Assembly (NCBI RefSeq): GCF_000174195.1
Contig: NZ_ACFY01000170.1
Location: 94,084 to 158,083 of the forward strand
Source: Roseburia inulinivorans DSM 16841
GTDB lineage: Bacteria > Bacillota > Clostridia > Lachnospirales > Lachnospiraceae
Direction of reading: 5' to 3'
DNA: 64,000 bases
Of the stretch, positions 31,762-41,364 are shown piece by piece. The notes below the pieces were generated by a model, which ran no database searches, was not told where the DNA came from, and worked only from the letters and a program-made list of their open reading frames with translations. Within the stretch, counting starts at the first letter, position 1, and every line of letters starts with the position of its first letter. A program made the position numbers and the translations under genes.

Positions 31762-33380
31762 ATGGTTTTAGAAGGAAAAAGCGTATTTGGTGGAATTGCG
31801 ATCGGACGTCTTTCTATTTACAATAAGAAGGAAAATCAAGTAAAACGCGAGAAAATCACAGATGTGGAAGCAGAAATCACTCGTTTTACAGATGCAAAGG
31901 AAACTGCAAAAGAGCAGTTAAAAGGCTTTTATAAGAAAGCGGTCAAGGAAGTTGGCGAAGTGAATGCCGCAATTTTTGAAGTGCATCAGATGATGCTAGA
32001 TGATCTTGATTATGTGGAATCTATCACCAATATGATCCGCACACAGGAAGTAAATGCAGAATTTGCAGTGGCTTCGACCGGAGATAATTTTTCAAAGATG
32101 TTTGCAGCGATGGATGATGATTATATGAAAGAGCGTGCAGCAGATGTAAAAGATATTTCCAACCGTGTGATCTCTATTTTACAGAATGCGGAAAACGGTT
32201 CCGTGACAGGAGAGGAACCGGTGATTCTTCTTGCCGATGATCTTGCACCAAGTGAGACAGTCCAGCTCGATAAATCCAAAGTACTCTCCTTCGTGACCAG
32301 ACATGGTTCTACCAACTCCCACACTGCGATTTTAGCGAGAACCATGAACATTCCGGCATTGATCGGCATTGATTTTTCCGAGGATGTCAATGGAAAGATG
32401 GGTATCGTGGACGGCTATACCGGAACGCTTTACATTGAACCGGATGAGGAGATTATGAAAAAATACGAGGCAAAAAAGCCGAGGATGAAAATAAGAAGCG
32501 TCTTTTACTGGAATTAAAGGGAAAAGAAAATGTTACTTTAGACGGCAAAAAAATTAATCTTTATGCCAATATCGGCGGTGTTGCGGATGTGGCAAATGCA
32601 CTGAGCAACGATGCGGGCGGAATCGGATTGTTCCGAAGCGAGTTCCTTTATCTGGAATCGGAGGACTATCCGACCGAGGAAGCGCAGTTTGCCGCTTATA
32701 AGACGGTGGCAGAAAATATGGCAGGCAAAAAGGTTATTATCCGTACCTTAGATATTGGAGCCGATAAGCAGGTGGACTATTTCCATATGGAGAAAGAAGA
32801 AAATCCGGCAATGGGATACCGTGCAATCCGAATCTGCCTTGACCGACCGGAAATTTTCAAGACGCAGCTCCGTGCAATTTACCGTGCAAGCTATTACGGA
32901 ACGATCTCCATTATGTTCCCAATGATCATTTCGGTGAAAGAGGTGAAACGTATCAAAGAGATCGTAGCGGAGGTGAAAGCAGAACTGACCGCAGAGGGAA
33001 TCCCATTTAAGGACTGTGAACTGGGAATTATGATCGAGACACCGGCAGCAGTCATGATCTCGGATCTTCTGGCAGAGGAGGTTGATTTCTTTTCCATTGG
33101 CACAAATGACCTGACACAGTACACACTTGCGATTGACCGTCAGAATCCAAAGCTTGACAGCTTTTATGATTCCCATCATGAAGCAATCTTAAGAATGCTT
33201 CAGATGGTTGTAGATAACGGTCATAAGCATGGCTGCTGGGTTGGTATCTGTGGCGAGCTGGGTGCAGATACGACACTGACCTCCACTTTCCTTAAGATGG
33301 GATTTGATGAGTTATCTGTCTCTCCAGCCATGATTTTACGCGTAAGAGAGGAAATCCGGAACACAAAAGTGGAGGAGTAG
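31762..33380 (+). CDS. ptsI: PTS enzyme I, broken by an apparent missing A
   Basis: Phosphoenolpyruvate-protein phosphotransferase that loads HPr. The first part has the phospho-His187 motif HGSTNSHTAILART; the second has NDAGGIGLFRSEFLYLES and GTNDLTQYTLAIDR. As written, the frame is lost after EAKK near 32476. Adding one A to the run at 32472-32477 (AKKAEDENKKRLLLELKGK) joins both parts into 539 residues. Sequence is conserved across the break, so an error in the data is likely. RBS TTGGAGGT precedes ATG 31762. Confidence 0.9.
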
Positions 33381-33387
33381 CCCTGAA

Positions 33388-33951
33388 TTATAAAAGACAT
33401 TTTCCGGGTCTTGCCTCTGTGATGTTTTTGCCGTCATAGACAAGTTCCCCACCGATATAAACAGAGACAATGCCTTCGGCGATCTGTGTACCGTCCTTAA
33501 AATCGGCACAGTCGCGCAGTTTTGTCTCATCAAACAGAATAAAATCAGCATCAAAGCCATCCCTGATCAGACCTTTATTCGGAAGCTTCCATACGGAGGC
33601 GGTAAGACCGGTCTGTTTATGGATGGCTTCTTCTATTGTGATAAGATGTCTTTTCAGTGCAAAGTCGGCGATCGGCTTGATAAAGCTGCCGTAGGCTCTC
33701 GGATGTGCAGGCCCCCTTTTCTCAGAGCAGATCGTGTCAGATCCAATCATGGAGTATGGACTCTGGTAGATGGTGAGCATATCCTGTTCCGACAGGGAAA
33801 AGTAACTTGCCATGCAGGTGAAATTGTTTTCCAAAAGCAGGTCAAAATAGGTATCAAAAGCATCTTTGCCGAGGAAGTCGGCATATTCCTGAACCGTTTT
33901 TCCCACAGCGTCAGGTGTTTTTGGCGCGGAGGAGATCAGAAAATTTGTCGA
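33388..33951 (-). pseudogene. N-acyl-D-amino-acid deacylase, C-terminal remnant
   Basis: About 187 residues of the C-terminal part of a D-aminoacylase-type amidohydrolase on the minus strand. ISSAPKTPDAVGKTVQEYA, MIGSDTICSEKRGPAHPRAYG and KGLIRDGFDADFILFDE match the family. The first two thirds with the metal ligands are missing; homology ends abruptly near 33951, where the plus-strand DppD homology begins. It looks like one side of a deletion scar. The frame could restart from GTG at 33906 but would make no enzyme. Confidence 0.75.
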
Positions 33952-34895
33952 CTGTCTTTGGACCGAAGAAAGAAAAGATCAGAGCCATAGATGGGGTATC
34001 GTTTTATGTCTGCCGCGGTGAGATGGTTGGCATTGTCGGAGAATCCGGCTGTGGAAAAAGTGTGACAAGCCAGTCTATTATGCGGCTTTACGATGAAAAA
34101 GAAGAGGTTTCCTACTCCGGAACTGTCCGGTTTGAAGGGGAAAATCTGATGGAAATTCCCTATAAGGAAATGGATAAGATCAGAGGAAACCGCATTGCAA
34201 TGATTTTTCAGGATGCATTAAGCTCCTTAAATCCTGTATACACGGTTGGAAATCAGGTGGTGGAGGCAATCTGCATCCATCAGAATGTGGAGAAAAAGGA
34301 AGCCTGGCAGAAAGCCGTGGAAATGCTCATGAAAGTCGGCATTTCAGAACCGGAGAAGCGTATGCGGCAGTATCCACATGAGCTGTCCGGCGGTATGCGT
34401 CAAAGGGTGATGATTGCGATAGCACTCTGCTGTAAACCGGATCTTCTGATCGCGGATGAGCCGACAACGGCATTGGATGTCACGGTGCAGGCTCAGATCA
34501 TGGATCTCATCCAGCAGTTAAAAGAAGAGGAAAATATGGGTGTTATCCTCATTACACATGATATGGCGGTAGTGGCAGAAAACTGCGACAGGGTGATCGT
34601 AATGTATCTTGGACAGATGGTAGAGGAAGCGAGTGTCACGGATATTTTTGAACATCCGCTTCATCCGTATACGGTCGGACTGATCCAGTCTATTCCACAG
34701 ATGACAACAGACTCCGAGCAGGAACTGTTCATGATAAAAGGAAGTCTTCCACTTCTGACACAGATCAAAAAGGGCTGCCGTTTTGCGTCAAGATGTCCGT
34801 ATGCGACAGACAAATGCAGGGAAGAAGAACCGGAATTGCAGAAAACAGGTGAAAATCACAGTGTGAGATGTCATTTCCCAAGGTTTGGTGAATAA
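33915..34895 (+). CDS. dppD: Oligopeptide/dipeptide ABC transporter ATPase, N-terminus truncated
   Basis: An ATPase of the Opp/Dpp peptide importers. Walker A is GESGCGKSVTS, the signature LSGGMRQRVMIA, Walker B LLIADEPTTALD, and the C-terminal Opp/Dpp domain has CRFASRCPYATDKC. The first family residues appear from ENLSTVFG; the usual first ~8 residues and the ribosome site are absent. The only start is GTG 33915 within deacylase-derived sequence. It may be silent or weakly translated. The permease and binding-protein genes are not in the window. Confidence 0.8.
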   Translation: MFLARRRSENLSTVFGPKKEKIRAIDGVSFYVCRGEMVGIVGESGCGKSVTSQSIMRLYDEKEEVSYSGTVRFEGENLMEIPYKEMDKIRGNRIAMIFQDALSSLNPVYTVGNQVVEAICIHQNVEKKEAWQKAVEMLMKVGISEPEKRMRQYPHELSGGMRQRVMIAIALCCKPDLLIADEPTTALDVTVQAQIMDLIQQLKEEENMGVILITHDMAVVAENCDRVIVMYLGQMVEEASVTDIFEHPLHPYTVGLIQSIPQMTTDSEQELFMIKGSLPLLTQIKKGCRFASRCPYATDKCREEEPELQKTGENHSVRCHFPRFGE

Positions 34896-34906
34896 GGGAG
34901 TTATAT

Positions 34907-35869
34907 ATGGACGAGAGAAAAGCAGTAATCAAAGCGGAGCATATCAAAAAATATTTCCCTGTAAAGGGAGTGGTCGGAAAGAAAAAAGCGGTCGTAAAGG
35001 CAGTGGATGACGTGTCACTGACAGTCTATGAGGGCGAGACTGTGGGACTGGTAGGTGAGACAGGCTGCGGTAAAAGTACATTTGGAAGAACGATTTTAAA
35101 GTTGACGGAACCGACCGATGGAAAAATTTATCTGGACGGTGAAGATATTACCGGTTATTCGGAGCGCAAACTCAGAAAATACAGGCAGAAAATGCAGATC
35201 GTATTTCAGGACCCGTACAGTTCCCTTGATCCGAGGGAGACCATCGGGAAATCTTTAGAAGAAGTGCTGCAGATTCAGGGCAGGAAGCAGGGATGCCGGG
35301 AAAAGGTATTGGAGACGCTTGAACTTGTGGGATTGTCGTCAGAAGTTTACGACAGGTATCCGCACGAATTTTCGGGCGGACAGAGACAGCGTGTCGGAAT
35401 TGCCAGAGCGTTGATCTTAAATCCGGTCTTTCTCGTCTGCGATGAACCGGTATCGGCGTTGGACGTATCGGTGCAGGCACAGATTGTCAACCTGTTGAAA
35501 AAAATACAGCGGGAGAGAAAGCTCGCGAGTATTTTTATTTCCCATGACATCAATGTTGTGCGCTATATCTCAGACCGCATTGTTGTTATGTATCTTGGAC
35601 ATATCGTGGAGGAAGCGCCGAAGGACGAATTGATCCATCATCCGAAGCATCCTTACACGAAAAGTCTTTTGGCATCTGTGCCAAACATGAATCCGAGGGA
35701 GCGGAAGCGCCATGTGGCGTTGGAGGGAGAAATCCCTTCCCCAATGGATCCACCATCCGGCTGTGTCTTTCATACAAGATGTCCGTATGCAACGGACAAG
35801 TGCCGGACGGAAGTACCGGAGTATAAGGAAAGCGGAGACGGACACTGGGTAAGATGTCACGAAGTGTGA
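34907..35869 (+). CDS. dppF: Oligopeptide/dipeptide ABC transporter ATPase
   Basis: A 320-residue second ATPase of the peptide importer. Walker A is GETGCGKSTFGRT, signature FSGGQRQRVGIARA, Walker B LVCDEPVSALD, with the C-terminal CVFHTRCPYATDKC. Intact, with AAGGGAG before ATG 34907. Pairs with the preceding ATPase; without permeases nearby its partner is unknown. Confidence 0.92.
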   Translation: MDERKAVIKAEHIKKYFPVKGVVGKKKAVVKAVDDVSLTVYEGETVGLVGETGCGKSTFGRTILKLTEPTDGKIYLDGEDITGYSERKLRKYRQKMQIVFQDPYSSLDPRETIGKSLEEVLQIQGRKQGCREKVLETLELVGLSSEVYDRYPHEFSGGQRQRVGIARALILNPVFLVCDEPVSALDVSVQAQIVNLLKKIQRERKLASIFISHDINVVRYISDRIVVMYLGHIVEEAPKDELIHHPKHPYTKSLLASVPNMNPRERKRHVALEGEIPSPMDPPSGCVFHTRCPYATDKCRTEVPEYKESGDGHWVRCHEV

Positions 35870-35875
35870 CAGAAA

Positions 35876-35919
35876 TGAAAAACCTCTGTGTGGGTATGGA
35901 GCCTGCACAGAGGTTTTTT
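35876..35919 (+). terminator. Terminator of the dpp remnant operon
   Basis: AACCTCTGTG (35881-35890) pairs with CACAGAGGTT (35906-35915), with A before and T after. Confidence 0.9.
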
Positions 35920-36035
35920 AGCGAAAGTAAAAGAACATTATATAAAGTGATGGTAGAATTTCAATCCATATTTCATAATTTAAACCAACCCGGACATACT
36001 GAATATAAAACAGTTATGAACGAGGTTTAAAAAGA

Positions 36036-37223
36036 ATGAATCAGTATTTGTTGATAAAGCAGGGAAACATCCATAATGCCGTGGAAAAAGAAGCATTTAC
36101 GGCTGATATTTTAATAGAAAATGGAAAGATAAAGAAAATTGCTCCGGTGTTAGAGGGCGCAGTTATCAATGATGCGGAAATAATTGATGCATCCGGCATT
36201 GACGTGTATCCGGGATTTGTGGACGCACATTGTCATCTGGGACTGGACGGATATGCGGTGGAGTATGCCGGAGATGATTTTAATGAAATCGGGGATGCCA
36301 TCACGCCGGAACTCTCTGCACTCGATGCGGTCAATCCGCAGGACAAAGCATTTGAGCTGGCAAGAGCAGGCGGCGTAACCTGCGTGTCAACAGGACCAGG
36401 AAGCTCAAATGTAATCGGTGGAACATTTTGTGTCATTAAGACGTATGGGAAGCGTATTGATGATATGATTGTAAAAGAAAAATCGGCAATGAAAATTGCG
36501 TTTGGCGAAAATCCGAAAAACTGTTATAAAAGCAGGGGAATCTATTCGCGGATGACAATTGCTGCGAAACTCCGGGAAGTTTTGCGTCAGGCAGAGCTTT
36601 ATGAAAAAAGACAGGAAGCGGCAGGATATCCGGATAATATGGACTATAGCAAAATGCCGGAATATAATGCGAAACTGGAAGCACTGCTCCCGGTCATAAG
36701 AAAAGAACTTCCACTGAAAGCCCACGTGCACCGTGCGGATGATATTTTCACGGCAATCCGTATTGCAAAGGAATTTGATCTGAATTTAAAGCTGGATCAT
36801 GTGACAGATGGAAGTCTGATCGCGGACGAACTTGCGAAAGAAGAGTATTCGCTTGCGGTCGGACCTTCTTTTGGATATGCAACCAAATATGAATTGAAAA
36901 ATAAGAGCTTTTCCACACCGGCAGATCTGGCGGATGCAGGGTGCTCCGTTTGTATTATCACGGATTCTCCTGTCAGTGAGGAGCAATATCTTCCGCTTTG
37001 CGCCGGAAAAGCAATCGCAAGCGGACTGGATGAATTTACTGCATTACAGGCTGTCACGATCAATGCGGCAAAGCATATCGAAGTCCAGGACCGGGTGGGA
37101 AGCATTGAGGAAGGAAAGGATGCGGACTTTGTACTGGTAAAGGGAAGTCCGTTTGCAGTAGATACGAAAATTTTGTATACAATCATTGATGGAAAGATTG
37201 TATACAAAAATAATTCGCTGTGA
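36036..37223 (+). CDS. Amidohydrolase (imidazolonepropionase-like)
   Basis: A 395-residue metal-dependent hydrolase. Metal ligands are visible in GFVDAHCHLG (HxH), KAHVHRADD, LKLDHVTDG and the Asp of IITDSPVS. The late NAAKHIEVQDRVGSIEEGKDADFV stretch (seen as VGSIEEGKDADFVL) is typical of the superfamily. The actual substrate (cyclic amide, dipeptide or deaminated ring) cannot be told; nearness to peptide uptake genes hints at dipeptides. Confidence 0.88.
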   Translation: MNQYLLIKQGNIHNAVEKEAFTADILIENGKIKKIAPVLEGAVINDAEIIDASGIDVYPGFVDAHCHLGLDGYAVEYAGDDFNEIGDAITPELSALDAVNPQDKAFELARAGGVTCVSTGPGSSNVIGGTFCVIKTYGKRIDDMIVKEKSAMKIAFGENPKNCYKSRGIYSRMTIAAKLREVLRQAELYEKRQEAAGYPDNMDYSKMPEYNAKLEALLPVIRKELPLKAHVHRADDIFTAIRIAKEFDLNLKLDHVTDGSLIADELAKEEYSLAVGPSFGYATKYELKNKSFSTPADLADAGCSVCIITDSPVSEEQYLPLCAGKAIASGLDEFTALQAVTINAAKHIEVQDRVGSIEEGKDADFVLVKGSPFAVDTKILYTIIDGKIVYKNNSL

Positions 37224-37231
37224 TCCTCTGT

Positions 37232-37289
37232 CTTGAACCTTAAAAGGGCTGGCGTGTTCATGAATGCGCCAGCCCTTTTAAGGTTCAAG
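37232..37289. repeat. Perfect 23-bp inverted repeat after the amidohydrolase gene
   Basis: Arms 37232-37254 and 37267-37289 are exact reverse complements around a 12-base loop holding TTCATGAA. The arm includes CCTTAAAAGGGCTGGCG. No T run follows on either side; T and A runs lie inside the stem. It probably acts as a terminator in both directions, but could be a small palindromic repeat element. Confidence 0.8.
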
Positions 37290-37311
37290 CCTGATTTGGA
37301 ACAAAGTCCGA

Positions 37312-37340
37312 TTGAAAGCAACAGATGCCTTTGTTATAAT
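37312..37340 (+). promoter_or_regulatory. Promoter of the HipA-like kinase gene
   Basis: TTGAAA (37312-37317), a 17-base spacer and TATAAT (37335-37340). A near palindrome TAAACCATAATAGTTTA overlaps and follows the -10 box. Confidence 0.75.
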
Positions 37341-37425
37341 AAACCATAATAGTTTATTTTGGGATAATAATGATTCTACAGATATAGGATGGTAATAGCA
37401 ATTTGCAGAGAGGAGGGCGATTGAC

Positions 37426-38670
37426 ATGAAGAAGTATACATTAATGCATAAGAATTTCCCAGTAGCAGATTTAGAATTGGATGAAGCTTCAGGAGCAATT
37501 TCAACTGTTGGTATAGTGTATGAGAAAGAACGTGTACCGGTAGGAATTCCAGTGAAAAAAAATATCATTGACAGAGCCGCGCTTAATGCATGGTGGAAAG
37601 GACGTGCGATTCCAGCCAGCCGTATGGGGATTGAGAATGCATTGACGAAATTACACATGTCCTCCACGCAGATGCTGTTGGAAAAGTGTCTGGGATTAAG
37701 TCTGTCAGATCAGTATTGGGTGTGCCCGAAGAATTCAGGCATAACGTGGGAACAGGTAAATTTTTTTGAGAATACATTTTCAGATGATGTGGGAAATATT
37801 TTGTTTGACCAGACAGCATCTGGTAATCCGGTAAGTTTAATGTCACCGGATAATACTTCAGATGGATGGCTGAAGAAGAAATGGAAAATAATAGATGATA
37901 AACGTTGCCTGATAAAAGGGGGAAGTGGTGCCACACAGCAGGAACCGTATAATGAAGTTCTCGCAAGCAGGATTATGGACAGGCTGGACATTCCACATGT
38001 AAAATATTCACTTCTTGTGGAGGATGATTACCCATATAGTGTATGTGAAGATTTTATCACACCGGAGACAGAACTTATTTCTGCATGGCATCTGATGCAG
38101 ACGAGCAGAAAGCCCAATCATATTTCAATCTATCAGCATTATATCAATTGCTGCGAGGAAAACGGAGTGCCGGAGATTCGTAAGGCATTAGATCAGATGA
38201 TCGTTCTGGACTATCTGCTTGTAAATGAGGACAGGCATTTGAATAATTTCGGGGTAGTCCGTAAGGCAGAGTCATTAAAATATATGTGTGCAGCCCCAAT
38301 TTTTGACAGTGGAACGTCCATGTGGTTTGATAAGCCGACAGCCATGATAGGAGATATAACGAAATTGGTGTGCAAACCGTTTAAAAATACACACGAAGAG
38401 CAGATAAAGCTTGTGAGTTCTTTTGAATGGCTTGCTATGGAAAAGTTAAGTGGTATCGAGGAAGAATTCCGGGAAATAGTGAGGGGATCGCTCTTTGTTG
38501 ATGAAAAAAGATGTGATGCGCTTTGCGCGGCATTGAAAAACAGAGTAAAAATGTTAGAAAAAGTGATTCATGCAAACCAAACAGTATATACAATAGATGA
38601 CTATAAGAACGATGTGAAGGAAAATATAGCATACAGTGGTTCTGGTGGATATAAGAAAGGGGAGATGTAG
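37426..38670 (+). CDS. HipA/CtkA-like protein kinase
   Basis: A 414-residue protein with a HipA-type kinase fold. The catalytic loop is NEDRHLNNFGV (Asp269, Asn274) and the metal-binding DFG-equivalent is IFDSGTSMW (Asp294); the upstream phosphate loop is probably IKGGSGATQQEPYNE. No HipB-like antitoxin gene is next to it, so it resembles the stand-alone CtkA-type kinases rather than a classic persistence module. Target unknown. RBS GAGAGGAGGG precedes ATG 37426; own promoter and terminator. Confidence 0.8.
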   Translation: MKKYTLMHKNFPVADLELDEASGAISTVGIVYEKERVPVGIPVKKNIIDRAALNAWWKGRAIPASRMGIENALTKLHMSSTQMLLEKCLGLSLSDQYWVCPKNSGITWEQVNFFENTFSDDVGNILFDQTASGNPVSLMSPDNTSDGWLKKKWKIIDDKRCLIKGGSGATQQEPYNEVLASRIMDRLDIPHVKYSLLVEDDYPYSVCEDFITPETELISAWHLMQTSRKPNHISIYQHYINCCEENGVPEIRKALDQMIVLDYLLVNEDRHLNNFGVVRKAESLKYMCAAPIFDSGTSMWFDKPTAMIGDITKLVCKPFKNTHEEQIKLVSSFEWLAMEKLSGIEEEFREIVRGSLFVDEKRCDALCAALKNRVKMLEKVIHANQTVYTIDDYKNDVKENIAYSGSGGYKKGEM

Positions 38671-38688
38671 TAAAGCATCTCCTCTTTT
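38659..38688 (+). terminator. Terminator of the HipA-like kinase gene
   Basis: GGAGATG (38661-38667) pairs with CATCTCC (38676-38682), followed by TCTTTT; it overlaps the stop codon. Confidence 0.75.
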
Positions 38689-38736
38689 GCAGTTTATGTA
38701 AAAAAAACAACCATTTATGCCATTTTTCATTTTATA

Positions 38737-38798
38737 AATAAAATCCATGCTACCATTATGCTAACAAAAAATAATAGCAGCATGGGTTTTATTTTTTA
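38737..38798. terminator. Hairpin between the kinase and GH3 genes
   Basis: AATAAAATCCATGC (38737-38750) pairs with GCATGGGTTTTATT (38780-38793) with one mismatch, followed by T. It may be a terminator or a 5' element of the GH3 gene. Confidence 0.6.
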
Positions 38799-38884
38799 TT
38801 GTTGCGATCCAGATAACATACATTTTGGTATCAATAACACAACAAATAAAATCCGTGAGCACCAAAAGAACAGGAGAACGAAAA

Positions 38885-41281
38885 ATGAGCTTAAAATATG
38901 GGGAAATCATAAAACAGATGTCTCTGGAAGAAAAAGCACTGATGATGTCCGGTAAAAATACATGGGAGACTGTAGATTTTGAGAAGTACGGAATCCCATC
39001 CATGGCAATGTCCGACGGACCTCATGGGTTAAGACGTCAGGCCGGTGCAGGAGACCACCTTGGATTAAATGCCAGCCTTCCGGCAACCTGTTTCCCGACC
39101 GCAGCTACGATCGCAAACAGCTGGGATGAAAAATTAGGGGAGGAGATCGGTACTGCACTTGCAGAGGAAGCGGTGACCATGGATGTCAATGTCATCTTAG
39201 GACCGGGACTCAACATTAAGAGAAGCCCGCTCTGTGGACGTAACTTTGAGTATTTTTCCGAAGATCCGTATCATGCAGGAAAAATGGCAGCCGCTTATGT
39301 AAAAGGTATCCAGAGCAAGGGAATCTCAGCATGTCCAAAGCATTTTGCGGCAAACAGCCAGGAACTCCGTCGTATGGCAAGCGACTCTGTTGTTGATGAG
39401 CGTACATTCCGGGAAATCTATACCACCGGATTTGAAATCGCAGTCAAAGAGGGAAAATCCAAATCCATCATGTCTTCTTATAATGAAGTAAACGGTGTCT
39501 ATGCAAATGAGAATCGTCACATGTTACAGGAAATCTTAGTCGATGAGTGGGGATTTGACGGCTATGTCGTATCCGACTGGGGCGGAAGCAACGACCATGC
39601 ACTTGGCGTTATGAACGGAAGCCACCTTGAGATGCCGGGGACCGGAAAATCAGGCATGCGTGATATTGTCCGTGCGGTAAAAGACGGCACATTACCGGAA
39701 GAAGTATTAGATCAGCGTCTGGATGAACTGTTAAATGTTGTTTTTGCAACCCATCAGGCAACAGTTGATGGAAAAGGCAAAAAATTTGATGTTGAAGGAC
39801 ACCATGCATTAGCAAGAAAAGCAGCCGAAGAAAGTGTTGTTTTACTGAAAAACAGTAACAACATCCTGCCATTAAAACCGGGAACAAAAGTAGCAGTGAT
39901 CGGTGATTTTGCAAAGACTCCACGTTATCAGGGTGCAGGTTCTTCTCTTGTAAATCCGACCAGACAGCCGGAATCCATCTTAGATGTGATTGGGGACAGT
40001 GGACTTGTAATGACCGCTTATGAACAGGGATATATCCGCAACCGCAAACCGAATGCAGCACTTGCAAAATCAGCAGTGGAAGCAGCAAAGAATGCAGACG
40101 TTGTTCTTGTTTTTGCAGGATTGGATGAGATCAGCGAGTCCGAGGGACTTGACCGTACCCATATGCATATGCCGCAGGCACAGAATGAACTGATCGATGC
40201 GATCACAGCCGTGAATACCAATGTGGTTGTTGTTCTCTCAGCAGGATCTTCTATTGAGATGCCGTGGTTTGACTATGTAAAAGGTATCGTTCACGGATAT
40301 TTAGGTGGTCAGGCAGGCGCATCTGCAATGATGAATGTCCTCACCGGAAAGGTATGCCCATCCGGAAAATTAAATGAGACTTATCCACTTCACTATGAAG
40401 ATACTCCTGCATTCCACTACTATCCAAGCAAGGAGCGCAGCAGCGAGTACCGCGAGGCTCTCTATGTGGGATATCGTTATTATACAACGGTCGGCAAAAA
40501 AGTCCGTTTCCCATTTGGTTATGGATTGAGTTATACAACTTTTGCATACAGCAATTTCTCCGTTGACAAAGACGGTGTGACCTTCACGATCAAAAACACC
40601 GGAGATGTGGAAGGAACAGAAATTGCGCAGCTTTATGTCGGAAAACAGTCCGAGACAATTTTCCGTCCGGTCCGTGAGTTAAAAGGTTTTGCGAGAGTGA
40701 CATTAGCTCCGGGAGAGGAAAAGTCCGTACATATCGCATTTGAGGACAAGACCTTCCGTTTCTATGACACAAGAACCAATACATGGGAAGTAGAATCCGG
40801 TAATTATCAGATCATGGTAGGAACGGATGCAGTTACAATGGTATTAGAAGGCAGCTTGGAAATTGCCGGAACTGTGGCAGACGGTGGTTACAGCAAAGAG
40901 ATTTTACCGGAATATTTCAGCGGTAAGATTGAGAACGTGGATGACATCGAGTACAGAGAACTTTACGGAAGAGAAATCCCGGATGGAAGCTGGAGCGGTG
41001 AGATCCAGATGAACGATGCAGTATGCCAGCTTTATTACGGAAAAGGTATCTTTGGCAAACTGTTCTACGGAGTATTGAAATTACTTCTTAAGATCAGCGA
41101 GTGGCAGGGAAAACCGAACCTGAATGTTCTGTTCAACTACAACATGCCAATCCGTGGATATGCAAAAATGACGGGTGGATTTGTCACAATGGAGATGGCG
41201 AGAGCCTTAACGGAGATGGCGAACGGACACCGTATCAAAGGAACGGCACATCTGATCAAAGCGGCAGTGAAGAGAGATTAA
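38885..41281 (+). CDS. Glycoside hydrolase family 3 (beta-glucosidase type)
   Basis: A 798-residue enzyme that releases terminal sugars from beta-linked oligosaccharides. The N-terminal barrel has SDGPHGLRRQ, ACPKHFAANSQE and the nucleophile Asp in YVVSDWGGSNDHALG; the C-terminal alpha/beta domain and a fibronectin-III-like domain (VKNTGDVEGTEIAQLYV-type, seen as NTGDVEGTEIAQLYVG) follow, then a 100-residue extension. No signal peptide, so it works in the cytosol on imported sugars. ATG 38885 follows ACAGGAGAA; the earlier GTG at 38825 lies in the leader. Confidence 0.93.
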   Translation: MSLKYGEIIKQMSLEEKALMMSGKNTWETVDFEKYGIPSMAMSDGPHGLRRQAGAGDHLGLNASLPATCFPTAATIANSWDEKLGEEIGTALAEEAVTMDVNVILGPGLNIKRSPLCGRNFEYFSEDPYHAGKMAAAYVKGIQSKGISACPKHFAANSQELRRMASDSVVDERTFREIYTTGFEIAVKEGKSKSIMSSYNEVNGVYANENRHMLQEILVDEWGFDGYVVSDWGGSNDHALGVMNGSHLEMPGTGKSGMRDIVRAVKDGTLPEEVLDQRLDELLNVVFATHQATVDGKGKKFDVEGHHALARKAAEESVVLLKNSNNILPLKPGTKVAVIGDFAKTPRYQGAGSSLVNPTRQPESILDVIGDSGLVMTAYEQGYIRNRKPNAALAKSAVEAAKNADVVLVFAGLDEISESEGLDRTHMHMPQAQNELIDAITAVNTNVVVVLSAGSSIEMPWFDYVKGIVHGYLGGQAGASAMMNVLTGKVCPSGKLNETYPLHYEDTPAFHYYPSKERSSEYREALYVGYRYYTTVGKKVRFPFGYGLSYTTFAYSNFSVDKDGVTFTIKNTGDVEGTEIAQLYVGKQSETIFRPVRELKGFARVTLAPGEEKSVHIAFEDKTFRFYDTRTNTWEVESGNYQIMVGTDAVTMVLEGSLEIAGTVADGGYSKEILPEYFSGKIENVDDIEYRELYGREIPDGSWSGEIQMNDAVCQLYYGKGIFGKLFYGVLKLLLKISEWQGKPNLNVLFNYNMPIRGYAKMTGGFVTMEMARALTEMANGHRIKGTAHLIKAAVKRD

Positions 41282-41320
41282 TGTAGAGGAACAAAAAATA
41301 AATTTTACACAAAACACACG

Positions 41321-41360
41321 TAAGGTGGCTATGGATTTTACATAGCTGCCTTATTTTTTT
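41321..41360 (+). terminator. Terminator after GH3, directly against the next start codon
   Basis: TAAGGTGGCTATG (41321-41333) pairs with CATAGCTGCCTTA (41341-41353; one mismatch), then seven T. The next start ATG is at 41365, only four bases after the T run. Confidence 0.85.
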
Positions 41361-41364
41361 ATGT

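Noticed and set aside
33915..33960. A further single-A frameshift at the start of dppD
   Set aside because: Reading either frame, the family sequence begins at ENLSTVFG with no proper start upstream, so a junction of two truncated genes explains it without a base error.
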